A DNA stretch of 64,000 bases from Undibacterium umbellatum (GTDB lineage: Bacteria > Pseudomonadota > Gammaproteobacteria > Burkholderiales > Burkholderiaceae_D), in the NCBI RefSeq assembly GCF_014284125.1, contig NZ_JACOFX010000001.1:620001-684000 (forward strand), in the 5' to 3' direction. Under the pieces are notes generated by a model. The model ran no database searches. It worked only from the letters and a program-made list of their open reading frames with translations, and was not told the DNA's origin. A program made the translations under genes and the position numbers. Positions 20,563 through 28,884 of the stretch are shown piece after piece; the first letter of the stretch is position 1; every line of letters starts with the position of its first letter.

Positions 20563-21102
20563 TCACTCATCAAGATACACGTCGTCAAGTTCATTCAAGA
20601 CGACATAGCCTTCTGGCACATCAAAGCCTGCGCTTTCTTGCGCCGCAATAGATAGCCGTGCGGTGCTACTCTTTTTCTTTTTCAATGGATCGCAAGCAGA
20701 TAATGGCTGCACCGGATCAGCACCGCCACCAGAAGTGAACTGCAAACCCGTGAGACGCTCGACTTCTGCGATTTTCACTTGAAAAGTTTTATAGGCACCA
20801 AATGGCGCCGTCGCCTCAATGCCAAATTGCGCGATGACTTCGCTTTGATCGAGCATATAAGCCGTGGCAAACAGTTCTTGCTCAGCATTGACCGTGGCAA
20901 TCACCTTCCAGAAACGCACTGGATACTGAATTTTTGGGAAAGGTTTGTAGACAGGGTCATCTTCTTCAAAAATCGGCCCGGTAAACACTTGCACATCCAG
21001 ATTTGATTTTCTCAAACCAGACTCCAGGACATAAGCCTCCAACCCTTGCCACAATTGTTTGCCCTGGTTGAACTTTGCATGTTGAGCCGCTGTCGTATTT
21101 AA
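20563..21102 (-). pseudogene. DNA/RNA non-specific endonuclease (NUC family), C-terminal fragment
   Basis: Translated back from the annotated TTG at 21054, the family sequence continues to an in-frame TAA at 21103-21105: NTTAAQHAKFNQGKQLWQGLE, then YVLESGLRKSNLDVQVFTGPIFEEDDPVY and the FWKVIA strand. This is the C-terminal half of the beta-beta-alpha metal nuclease family of Serratia nuclease and NucA. The metal-ligand Asn and the Glu of the W..LE motif are kept, but the DRGH motif with the general-base His, which should lie just upstream, is missing. The fragment therefore cannot be an active nuclease. It may be the 3' end of a gene whose 5' end is the protease remnant at 25266-26225. Confidence 0.75.
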
Positions 21103-21456
21103 TTACCTTCCTTCCGCGGGGTTAGCGCCATGAACCGACGCCGCGATGATTTACAACTCATAGACACAAGCACCTGCCCCACCGTTGACGTGAATGCCTT
21201 GCCAGTTGCAATGAAAAAAGACCTTCGAAGCGCGGGCACGCAGTATTTTGTGACCTTCAGATAAGCTTGAACAAGTCCGACGAACCTGCCGGCCGACCTC
21301 GTTCAACGACGCCAATGAGGAAAATAATAAAAAAATCTCATGGCGTGCAAAAATTATAAATTTTCGTATTCAATAATCATAAAAAGCGCGCCAATTTGAA
21401 AATTTACAATAGAATCAATACCTCTGCATCTTAACCAATTGAGTATATTTAATGCC
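21103..21456. other. Junction region between nuclease fragment and Gly-rich protein gene
   Basis: About 350 bases between a broken gene and the start of the accessory pair. It contains one short plus-strand reading frame (21130-21264) and an AT-rich end just before the large gene. No insertion-sequence ends or clear target-site duplication could be seen by eye. Confidence 0.5.
21130..21264 (+). CDS. Short open reading frame, 44 residues (doubtful)
   Basis: ATG at 21130 to TAA at 21262-21264 encodes MNRRRDDLQLIDTSTCPTVD and ends in AGTQYFVTFR. The sequence has a protein-like residue mix but the ribosome site is weak. It could be the end of a lost gene carried in with the adjoining cassette. 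I do not recognise it. Confidence 0.2.
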   Translation: MNRRRDDLQLIDTSTCPTVDVNALPVAMKKDLRSAGTQYFVTFR

Positions 21457-24192
21457 ATGAATACACCTCCATTCTTCGCAGTACAAAAACAAACACTTAA
21501 TGGCGTAAGTACAATACTTGCCGTTGAATATACTCTTGACCCCGCAGACCTCGATCCCACGACTGATCTGCATTTATATGTAGACACACTGACCGTGCCT
21601 GGTCAAACTTTCAGCCTTCCGGGTAAAAATATTGTTATTACAGCCCGTCAAATCAATTGCGCATCAGGCGCCGCATTTGATAGCAGCGGCAAAAGTTATG
21701 ATCAGCCTGTCGTGCCGATTAATCCCCCCAAGGCTGCCAGCGGCAGTGCGTCAGATAAAGGTGGTGTAGATGGTGCCAGTGGTGGCGTCGCATCGGGTGC
21801 AATTGCAAGTAAAGGCGACAGTGCTGGCAATATCACCATTATTGCATCGAGTATCAACGGCCAATTGAGTTTGAGCGCCAAAGGCGGCAATGGCCAACAA
21901 GGGCAAAATGGCCAGGCAGGTGGTGATGGTTTGACGGGCGACAATGGCAACGACGCCATCATTAACCGCGTGCAACATGATCCACAGCATCCTGATGGCT
22001 GGTCGGTCACGCAAGCCACCGCTGGTGGCGATGGCGGCCGTGCTGGTAACGGTGGCAATGCTGGTGCCAGTGGGAATGGTGGCGATGGCGGCCTTGTGAC
22101 TGTGCACACTATGACTGTACTGGCGACTGGTCAAGTAACTGTCGCCAATACGGGCGGCAATCCAGGTGCGGCGAGCAATCCGGGTAAATGTGGTGGCTTT
22201 GGTGTTGCGGGCATCGGTGGTCGCATTGCCGTTGAGCATGAACAAGGTGGGCACTTCAATACAAAAGTGTGGGAATTGAGTGATGACCGTCAAGGCGGAG
22301 CGCAAGATGGCACCGCTGGCACGGATGGCAAGGCAGCAGCACCTGCTGTAAAGGGCAAGGATGCCGCGACTGACCTCAGTCAGCAACCCATTATCACTAA
22401 ATTGTTCATACCAGATTTGACTACCGTGAACCTGGTCCAGTTAACCCTTGATTACGCGGAAGTTGCCTATCTTGGTAACAACCTGGCCCAGGCACTGAAT
22501 TATTATCAATGGCTGGAGCAACTGACCAGTGGTGATAGTGGTGATGCTGGCTTGAATACCGAGTTGGCCGGATTGAATCAACGTTGCAAGATCTTGCAAA
22601 AACAAATCGGCCAAGGGCTGGATTACTTTAGCAACCCCATCAATTACGTACCGATAGTAACGCTGGATCTATATACGCAAATGCTGGATGGCATGTTGAG
22701 TACAGGTGGGCAAGTAGAAAGTACCTATAACCAGTACACCGCTTATCTGAACGGTCAAAGTCATGAATTTGATGGCATGAACGACGCCATTGCCAATGCA
22801 CAGACCGCCATCACTAACTATGTACAGGCACAAAAGGACTATTACACGAAAATCAATGATACCGGTGCCACCATCATTCAATTGACCGACGCCCTGGTTG
22901 CTCAACACTATGTATTGACCGCTGCTGACGACAGCTTTAAAAAAGCAGTAGAAGCCAAAGGGCAATCCTGCTCCTTCGCCAGCTTTTTAGCACTTCTTAA
23001 AACCATCCTCACTGTCGGTGTCGATGTCTACTCCGCCTTTAGCGACCCTACCGCACGCACGGTCAGCACCGCAGTCAAAGATTTTGCTGACATTGGCATC
23101 GGCATTGAAAATGGCAACCTGGTGACTAATCCTGTGCCGAGCAAGGCTGATCCGGCCAGCATCAGCAAGATATGGGAGCAAATCAGTACCGGTGGCAGCG
23201 ACGTGGATGATTCCAGTAAGCTGATTGCAGAGCAAAACGATTTTGATAAAAGCTTGCAACCCTATCTGGATATGCCTGAAGCGCAGAACTATAAAAAACA
23301 GGTGCATGACTATATAGGTATAGCACAAAGCCGCAACAGCAAATTACTTGAATACACCAACGACTGCATTCAATATATTGCGCTTACTGGCTTGATAAAC
23401 CAAAAACAAGCAGAAGTGAACCGGATTAAAGCCCAGATAGCCAAAGAAAACGTGCCGGGATTGATTAGTTATCGCAATTTTCTGTTCACTCAATATCAGG
23501 ACTACAAAAGGCTGTGCCTGAAATACCTTTATCAGGAAAATCGCGCCTATGATTACTGGAGTCAACAGGATAATCCTTTCACCATCAGCGACAACTCATT
23601 CGTTGGGCTAGGTATTTTTCATAATAATCTCAAGGCGCAGATTATTAATAGCATCAACAATTACAGTCAGCCTAGTCAGCCATTGAATAATATCGAAATT
23701 CTGCTGGATCCAACAACCCGGCCCGAACAGTTCGCCAGCTTCCAACAAAATGGCTTGTTCAACTTTCAAATTACCCTGGATGAAAGCAGTTTCCTTGGCT
23801 GGTCTAATGTATTGCTTACTAATTTCAAAATTTACATTCAAGGCGTCACTGCGCCGGCAGGTGGAAATGTGTATGTACAATTTCTGCACCAGGGGCGCGT
23901 GGTCTTGATAGACCAGCATGGTGCAGCCACCAACTACACGCATAATCAAGTACTGAGTGTGTATGAATACACCCTGCAAAACGGGCAGCCGGTTACCATT
24001 GCTGGCGGCTCACTGGGTGGTGACGGCACCGGTGGTAACCAAAAGCGCATTGCCTTGAGCCCTTACGCAAGCTTTGGTATTACGCTGCCAGCGAAATTCA
24101 ATCCTGGTGTCGACTTCTCAAAAGCCACTGGTATAGAAATACATTTTTCAGGCTATGCGGTTCCACGTTTAAACATGAAGGTGCATGGCTGA
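21457..24192 (+). CDS. Large Gly-rich / helical / beta-sandwich protein, unknown, toxin-like architecture
   Basis: The ATG at 21457 gives 911 residues; a TTG at 21439 would add six. There is no signal peptide. In order: a beta-rich start (about 1-90) with LPGKNIVITARQI, as in beta-helix proteins; a Gly/Asn/Asp/Ala-rich zone (about 95-310) with runs such as GGDGGRAGNGGNAGASGNGG; a helical zone (about 325-660) with a hydrophobic stretch FLALLKTILTVGVDVYSAF; and a C-terminal beta domain (about 690-911) with NGLFNFQITLDESSF, FKIYIQGV and LSPYASFGITLP. The last part recalls beta domains of Tc-type insecticidal toxin subunits. It overlaps the following glycosyltransferase gene by eight bases, so the two are coupled. 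Function unknown. Confidence 0.8.
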   Translation: MNTPPFFAVQKQTLNGVSTILAVEYTLDPADLDPTTDLHLYVDTLTVPGQTFSLPGKNIVITARQINCASGAAFDSSGKSYDQPVVPINPPKAASGSASDKGGVDGASGGVASGAIASKGDSAGNITIIASSINGQLSLSAKGGNGQQGQNGQAGGDGLTGDNGNDAIINRVQHDPQHPDGWSVTQATAGGDGGRAGNGGNAGASGNGGDGGLVTVHTMTVLATGQVTVANTGGNPGAASNPGKCGGFGVAGIGGRIAVEHEQGGHFNTKVWELSDDRQGGAQDGTAGTDGKAAAPAVKGKDAATDLSQQPIITKLFIPDLTTVNLVQLTLDYAEVAYLGNNLAQALNYYQWLEQLTSGDSGDAGLNTELAGLNQRCKILQKQIGQGLDYFSNPINYVPIVTLDLYTQMLDGMLSTGGQVESTYNQYTAYLNGQSHEFDGMNDAIANAQTAITNYVQAQKDYYTKINDTGATIIQLTDALVAQHYVLTAADDSFKKAVEAKGQSCSFASFLALLKTILTVGVDVYSAFSDPTARTVSTAVKDFADIGIGIENGNLVTNPVPSKADPASISKIWEQISTGGSDVDDSSKLIAEQNDFDKSLQPYLDMPEAQNYKKQVHDYIGIAQSRNSKLLEYTNDCIQYIALTGLINQKQAEVNRIKAQIAKENVPGLISYRNFLFTQYQDYKRLCLKYLYQENRAYDYWSQQDNPFTISDNSFVGLGIFHNNLKAQIINSINNYSQPSQPLNNIEILLDPTTRPEQFASFQQNGLFNFQITLDESSFLGWSNVLLTNFKIYIQGVTAPAGGNVYVQFLHQGRVVLIDQHGAATNYTHNQVLSVYEYTLQNGQPVTIAGGSLGGDGTGGNQKRIALSPYASFGITLPAKFNPGVDFSKATGIEIHFSGYAVPRLNMKVHG

Positions 24193-24979
24193 TCAAGCGG
24201 CTCAATGGACGGTTACCTTGACAGTGACCGACCGGCCGCATTACTTACGTCAAACACTGGAACATTTGCGGCAAGTACGTGGTATCGAGCAATGGCATTT
24301 GTTCATTGGACTGGAGCCGGGTTGTCCAGAATGTGCGCAACTGTGCGAGGCTATAGACTTCATGCCTCGCACAATTTTAAGCAACCCTCAGCAGCTTGGT
24401 ATCAGAGGCAACCCCTTTTACACCATGCAGTATGCATTTGACCTGGGTAGCCAGGTCAATATTTATCTCGAAGATGATATTGTGTTGTCGCCTGACGTTG
24501 CTGAGCTGGCTTTGTGGTACCAGCAAACCATAGAGACAGATCAATTGTTTGATGTGCGTATCATGCTGCTCAATTTGTTTGTTACGAGCATTCGCACCGA
24601 GCCAGTTGCGGACCTGGGTATCAGCCAGTTCTTCTCGCCATGGGGCATGGTCATCAACGCTTTTCAGTGGAAGAATTTCATTGAGCCCGCATGGTGGAAT
24701 GATGAACACCGTTATCCGCATCAATATGACTGGACTTTGAGTCTGTCCGAAGTGATGAATCTCCAGGATAAGCTTTTTGTACTGGCTCCATTAGTCAGTC
24801 GCAGTACCAATATTGGACGCGAAGGCGGACTTCACAGCCATCCTGAGCGGTTTGATTTACTAATGAACGGTCTACAGCATCACCAAGGCGAACAAAAGAT
24901 CGACTACAAGATTAATAACAAGGCCCAGATACATTGGCGGCGACTGGATTATGCGCAAATGACTGCATACGATGAATAA
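24185..24979 (+). CDS. Glycosyltransferase, GT-A fold (GNT-I/GT2-like)
   Basis: The 264-residue protein starts with TVTLTVTDRPHYLRQTLEHL, the first beta-alpha unit of a GT-A fold, then LSNPQQLGIRGN and the acidic metal/nucleotide-sugar motif YLEDDIVLSPD, equivalent to the DxD. The C-terminal half has SRSTNIGREGGLHSHPERFD, which resembles acceptor-side regions of GNT-I-like enzymes. No membrane helix is seen, so it is cytoplasmic. Its ATG overlaps the end of the large Gly-rich protein gene by eight bases; the simplest idea is that it modifies that protein or a surface glycan linked to it. Donor and acceptor are unknown. Confidence 0.75.
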   Translation: MADQAAQWTVTLTVTDRPHYLRQTLEHLRQVRGIEQWHLFIGLEPGCPECAQLCEAIDFMPRTILSNPQQLGIRGNPFYTMQYAFDLGSQVNIYLEDDIVLSPDVAELALWYQQTIETDQLFDVRIMLLNLFVTSIRTEPVADLGISQFFSPWGMVINAFQWKNFIEPAWWNDEHRYPHQYDWTLSLSEVMNLQDKLFVLAPLVSRSTNIGREGGLHSHPERFDLLMNGLQHHQGEQKIDYKINNKAQIHWRRLDYAQMTAYDE

Positions 24980-25265
24980 ATAACAGTTTGGTCAACACTC
25001 GCGTAATTGTTAACTATTAGAGGTCGCCTTTTTCAAGCGACTAATTTCTTAACGCACAATTTCTGGATGCTCCTTATCGCTGCAGCAACTGTCGGGAGTT
25101 ATATGCATCATGCCCGTCATTGATTGCCAATAGACCTCTGTTGAGCCTCAAGGCACGAGTCGCGATTACTCGGTTACGGACAAATCATCGTTTGTAGTTT
25201 TGGATGACGCCATTGCGCAAAATTGGGAAATACGCTGAGAATTTCCAGAAAAATTTTCTTTCCAA
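24980..25265. other. Intergenic region between glycosyltransferase and protease remnant
   Basis: About 285 bases with no supported gene. It covers the right-hand junction between the plus-strand cassette and the minus-strand protease remnant; no terminator hairpin with a T tract was recognised after the glycosyltransferase gene. Confidence 0.4.
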
Positions 25266-26225
25266 TCATAATTTGTCGACAAATTTAACCTCACAATGTC
25301 GACAAATTTGCTTTCCACTACGATTGATGATGCGCGACACACGTATACCCTCATTTGCCACCCATTTAATGCGGTCCTCGGCATCGCGGCCAGGATCAAA
25401 ATCACGGCCATCTATGGTCTGCACCTTGTCATTCAGTTTCAAGGGAATACCGCTATGGTGGAGTGCAACGACATACCAGTCATTGTTGAAAACAGGGGAG
25501 CCTGAAGATCATCCCAAGATGTCTGTGCTGTACAAGAGTTCATTCTCGGTACGTTTGATCAACTTGTTTTCTCGCACACACAACTGTTTGAGACCGCCAT
25601 TAGGGTGCTGGATAATGGTCAGCCATTCACCATCACTCACCTTGCCTGTCGCCTCAATCAAGGGAAGATAGGCGTAAGACGATAAATGCACTTCAGCGTT
25701 ACTGGCTTTTTCATCCACCGCGACCACAGTGAAGTCCAGGTCTACACTGGTTTGAAATAATCGGTGGGGATGCGACTTGAATATCTGAGGGCCAGTTTGC
25801 TCACCAGCTTCATTCAACTCATAATTGAAATGCGCTTTGGAGCTCTTGCAACTTGGCGCATCTGGCAACACATGATGATTGGTCAGCGAGACACCGGGAC
25901 CGATCAGAAAACCTGTACCCCAACCGATTTGACTTCCATCAAGGCCGTGAATCGCGATTCTGGCCACCGATCTGGCAGCGACCAGACCGCGCGCCAGATA
26001 ATTAACATCCTGCAATTCATTAACTAGCAAGATACGCTCAAAAAAAGCATCGGCCTTTCCAGCATCCCCCATACTTTCACGCAGAAATTGTTTGCGCTCT
26101 ACCTGCTGCTTGACTGTCGATAATTGGGCGGGAGTCTTGTCACATCTATATAGGATATCTGCATCCAGATCAAAGTCACTGGCCTTTTGCTCTGCTCTGG
26201 CGATCTGCTCAATTATCACACTCAT
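25266..26225 (-). pseudogene. Trypsin-like serine protease, interrupted by an in-frame TGA before the catalytic serine
   Basis: From ATG at 26225 a 238-residue protein has a helical N-terminal region (about 1-70), then a chymotrypsin-fold domain with GTGFLIGPGVSLTNHHVLPD (catalytic His) and SVDLDFTVVAVDE (catalytic Asp). It stops at TGA 25509-25511, exactly where the motif around LPGSSGSP should begin. The same frame continues without break as SSGSPVFNNDWYVVALHHSG, carrying the catalytic Ser, through EGIRVSRI to a TGA at 25266-25268. As it stands the product lacks the serine and is inactive unless the TGA is read through. Such N-terminal-plus-protease modules are often fused to other domains, including NUC nucleases. 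Confidence 0.8.
25270..25309. repeat. Palindrome and 13-bp direct repeat at the end of the protease remnant
   Basis: AATTTGTCGACAAATT (25270-25285) is a perfect 16-base palindrome. Its TGTCGACAAATTT part recurs exactly at 25297-25309, 23 bases further on. The repeat sits where the protease family similarity ends, so it could mark a recombination or insertion boundary or be a protein-binding site. Confidence 0.6.
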
Positions 26226-26361
26226 AAGCCCCTCCGCTCTGCAAGTATTAGCAAGAAAAAGATAGCATAATACCTACGATAAATAACCTTTTAACAACAT
26301 TTTTTATTGTTTTGACAAACTGGGAGCATGAACAAGATACAAAGCAAATATGAGCGCAAAC

Positions 26362-26388
26362 AAAAAGCCCGCTAGAAGCGGGCTTTTT
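26362..26388. terminator. Terminator after tRNA-His
   Basis: Perfect 11-base arms (26362-26372, 26378-26388) with a five-base loop and T tracts on both strands lie 12 bases past the tRNA-His 3' end on the minus strand. Confidence 0.88.
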
Positions 26389-26399
26389 GTTTGAATTTC

Positions 26400-26476
26400 T
26401 GGGGTGACCGATGGGGTTCGAACCCACGACAACAGGAATCACAATCCTGGACTCTACCAACTGAGCTACGGCCACC
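26400..26476 (-). tRNA. tRNA-His (GTG)
   Basis: The minus strand folds into a complete cloverleaf with anticodon GTG (TTGTGAT loop), acceptor stem GTGGCCG/CGGTCAC, GGTTCGAACC T-arm and encoded CCA at 26402-26400. The extra G at 26476, paired opposite the discriminator C, is the G-1 identity element of tRNA-His. Confidence 0.97.
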
Positions 26477-26517
26477 ACTGCATTTTCCCTGCGTATTGCA
26501 GTGCAAGAGAGCTACGC

Positions 26518-26546
26518 ATTATACGAGAAATTTGGCTTGAAGGCAA
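26518..26546 (-). promoter_or_regulatory. Sigma70 promoter of tRNA-His
   Basis: TTGCCT (26546-26541) and TATAAT (26523-26518) are separated by 17 bases on the minus strand; the predicted start is about 35 bases upstream of the mature tRNA 5' end. The same -35 hexamer and spacing occur at the carAB promoter. Confidence 0.7.
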
Positions 26547-26633
26547 TAGCATTCTTGGGAAAAGCCTACTCAAGGGCATTTGCGAGCATTAAAAGCCCCT
26601 CCCCTCTTGCCAAATATGAGCAGACATAAAAAA

Positions 26634-26656
26634 GCCTACGCTTTAAAGGCGTAGGC
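26634..26656 (-). terminator. Rho-independent terminator of dusA
   Basis: Arms gcctacgc (26634-26641) and gcgtaggc (26649-26656) enclose a seven-base loop; on the minus strand the stem is followed by six T residues. Confidence 0.85.
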
Positions 26657-26834
26657 GAAATCTCACTTGAGGTAGTGAGTTGAAGGAGCGTGCAATGAAA
26701 CATCAGCAATATATTCCTGCACGGACACCACACCACTATGTATTACAAATTCTTACGAATACTCGCTTTTCACTTACAAATTAGCTCATGTATTGAGTTT
26801 AAGACCTGGCTGCGTAACCCAGGCTTTTATTTGG

Positions 26835-27881
26835 CTAGGCCGCCACGATCATTTGCTCTTCCTTACTCCTGTCAAATGCAGTAACGCTTTGCATGGCCCT
26901 GGCAGCTTCCAGTAACAGTTCAGGCTGACCAGATGCGAGTTTCTTGCTGTCTGACAGTATCTGGCGAAACACACGCGCACCAACCAGGCCCATCATCAGT
27001 CCCAGCATATGGCGTACGACGGTATTCAAACGCAGGCCTTTACCACCATTGCCATACAATTCCAGCTGCCTGTGAATATAGGGGATCATGTGTTCGAGAA
27101 TTTCTTCCCTGGTCTTGACTGGACTTGCATCGCCATAATAGCGCTCATCAAAACTGGCCATGAAATACGGGTTGTGATAAGCCTCACGCCCTATCATGAC
27201 ACCATCGACATGCAACAAATGTGCATCCATGTCTTCCAGGGTTTTAATACCGCCATTGAGGATGATTTCCAATTCTGGAAATTCTTTCTTCAGGCGATAG
27301 GCATAATCGTATTTGAGTGGCGGTATTTCTCGGTTCTCACGGGGCGACAAGCCTTTAAGGATGGCATTGCGCGCATGCACGATGAAGGTCTTGCAGCCTG
27401 CGTCAGCGACAGTGCCGACAAAGTCACGCATGAATTCATAAGAATCCACTTCATTGATACCTATACGGTGCTTGACAGTGACATCAATGGAGACCACATC
27501 CTTCATCGCCTTGACGCTATCAGCAACCAGCTGCGGCTCTGCCATCAGGCAGGCACCGAATGCACCTTTTTGCACACGTTCAGACGGACAACCACAATTC
27601 AGGTTGATTTCATCATAACCCCATTGCTCGCCCAGCTTGGCCGCATGCGTCAGATCAGCCAGTTCACTACCACCCAGTTGCAGAGCAACGGGATGCTCAC
27701 CAGGATTAAATTCCAGATGGCGCTGCACATCTCCATGCAAGAGTGAGCCAGTTGTCACCATTTCAGTGTACAGCCAGGAGTGGCGAGTGATATGACGATG
27801 GAACTGGCGGCAATGCCTGTCTGTCCAATCGAGCATCGGGGCCACAGAGATGCGGCGTGGTGGTAGCGGTTTTGTATTCAC
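26835..27881 (-). CDS. dusA: tRNA-dihydrouridine(20/20a) synthase DusA
   Basis: DusA reduces U20/U20a of tRNA with NADPH and FMN. The GTG at 27881 gives 348 residues starting (M)NTKPLPPRRISVAPMLDWTDRH, the usual family start; a TTG at 27899 would add six residues. Motifs are the FMN-binding SVAPMLDWTD, LQLGGSELADL, the catalytic-Cys motif NLNCGCPSERVQKGAFGACLM, VKHRIGI, HARNA and the GGIKTLED and GVMIGREAYHNPY phosphate-binding strands near the end. It stands alone with its own terminator. A cluster of CAATAC repeats lies just upstream of the start. Confidence 0.96.
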   Translation of the reverse strand: MNTKPLPPRRISVAPMLDWTDRHCRQFHRHITRHSWLYTEMVTTGSLLHGDVQRHLEFNPGEHPVALQLGGSELADLTHAAKLGEQWGYDEINLNCGCPSERVQKGAFGACLMAEPQLVADSVKAMKDVVSIDVTVKHRIGINEVDSYEFMRDFVGTVADAGCKTFIVHARNAILKGLSPRENREIPPLKYDYAYRLKKEFPELEIILNGGIKTLEDMDAHLLHVDGVMIGREAYHNPYFMASFDERYYGDASPVKTREEILEHMIPYIHRQLELYGNGGKGLRLNTVVRHMLGLMMGLVGARVFRQILSDSKKLASGQPELLLEAARAMQSVTAFDRSKEEQMIVAA

Positions 27882-27888
27882 AATAAAA

Positions 27889-27916
27889 CAATACGGCAAT
27901 TTTCAATACCGTATTG
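27889..27916. promoter_or_regulatory. Inverted repeats upstream of dusA (possible operator)
   Basis: CAATACGG (27889-27896) and CCGTATTG (27909-27916) form an eight-base inverted repeat, and CAATACCGTATTG (27904-27916) is itself a palindrome around one central base. They start eight bases upstream of the proposed GTG. No known regulator consensus was matched with confidence. Confidence 0.35.
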
Positions 27917-28021
27917 TACCTTGTCATTGGGAAATCGCCTTTGAATGACGCATGCGTCGTCAAATCCAAGACAGCAGGTAACACAATCCTGCACATTGCA
28001 AATAAGTGAATGTCTAGGAAA

Positions 28022-28411
28022 TTACTCCTTGATCACCAATTTGTGCTGCGTGCCTTCGCCCCGCGTCATGAACAACATACGGCAGGGCGCAAACACTTTC
28101 GCTGTGTGCCATCGCCCTTTGGGCACGAGCACGGCCTCCCCTGCCTTAACTTGGATATTCTGGACTACATCGTCAAGCTCTATGTGGAAGTCAGCCAGCC
28201 CAGATAGCAAATAGACGAATTCATCTGCATGTGGATGCATTTCCCAGTTGGGCCAGTCTGCGTCACAACTGAATTCGCTGATCAGCCAGTGCTTGCCAAA
28301 AGCATCAATTTCCGATTCCGGCAAGCTCCAAAACGCAGGCCCACCTGCCAACACGGTCGCCATGCCATCGGCGGCCAGCGCAACATAGGTTTTTTGAGAT
28401 TCTATTTTCAT
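28022..28411 (-). CDS. Small cupin-domain protein
   Basis: The ATG at 28411 (MKIESQKTYVALAADG) gives 129 residues, the usual single-cupin length. The cupin motifs are visible as WEMHPHADEFVYLLSGLADF (metal-binding His, His and Glu of motif 1) and GEAVLVPKGRWHTAKV (Gly, Pro and His of motif 2). The family covers many metal-dependent enzymes and sugar-binding proteins, so the reaction cannot be told. Its neighbours are dusA and a DUF1294 gene, without an evident pathway link. Confidence 0.85.
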   Translation of the reverse strand: MKIESQKTYVALAADGMATVLAGGPAFWSLPESEIDAFGKHWLISEFSCDADWPNWEMHPHADEFVYLLSGLADFHIELDDVVQNIQVKAGEAVLVPKGRWHTAKVFAPCRMLFMTRGEGTQHKLVIKE

Positions 28412-28530
28412 GCTTAGCTTCCTCAAAAATACGGATCTATTACAAGAATAGTCTTGACTGTCTTCATGGAACAAAAATAGATATTAATATTTTAATAATA
28501 GTGCATCAGTGAGTTCAACGAAATTGGAAG

Positions 28531-28854
28531 TTATAAGAAAAGCATGCTAAGGACAAGACAATTGAAAATGACTGTGCCGGCAAATGCTATCCGGAAAGAG
28601 GGTTTGACGGTTTTATGGCGAAATAATCTTTGTGCCAGCATACCACCCGGCCAGCCACACGCAAGCCCACACAATAATAAGCTACGCTCTGAAATTCTTG
28701 ACTCACGTTTGCGTGCTGCCGCCTTATCCAGACCATACATGATCAGGGTGATAATGCTCATGGTGCCATAGATAATGGCTACGCCCAGCCATTGCAGTTG
28801 CTGCTTACTACGCACCAAAGAAAAGACTTCTGCAATTTGATCAAAAAAATCCAT
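28531..28854 (-). CDS. DUF1294 family membrane protein
   Basis: This 107-residue protein has two or three membrane segments (about 22-42 and 88-107, with a hydrophobic LLLCGLACGWPGG in between). The DUF1294 core is recognised from MYGLDKAAARKRESRISERSLLLCGLACGWPGGMLAQRLFRHKT split across the middle of the protein (MYGLDKAAARK, then GGWPG-like GWPGGMLAQ, then RHKTVKPSFR). Function of the family is unknown; some members are fused to cold-shock domains, but this one is not. Confidence 0.88.
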   Translation of the reverse strand: MDFFDQIAEVFSLVRSKQQLQWLGVAIIYGTMSIITLIMYGLDKAAARKRESRISERSLLLCGLACGWPGGMLAQRLFRHKTVKPSFRIAFAGTVIFNCLVLSMLFL

Positions 28855-28884
28855 ACCATCGCGGAGCAGGTGAAAGAGCCCGGA

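Larger units (their letters stand above)
26477..26834. other. Intergenic region between tRNA-His and dusA
   Basis: Holds the tRNA-His promoter and the dusA terminator (26634-26656). The rest, about 200 bases, shows nothing I can name. Confidence 0.5.

Noticed and set aside
25166-25411. 81-residue minus-strand frame beside the protease remnant
   Set aside because: It is in a different frame from the protease continuation, which accounts for the same bases better.
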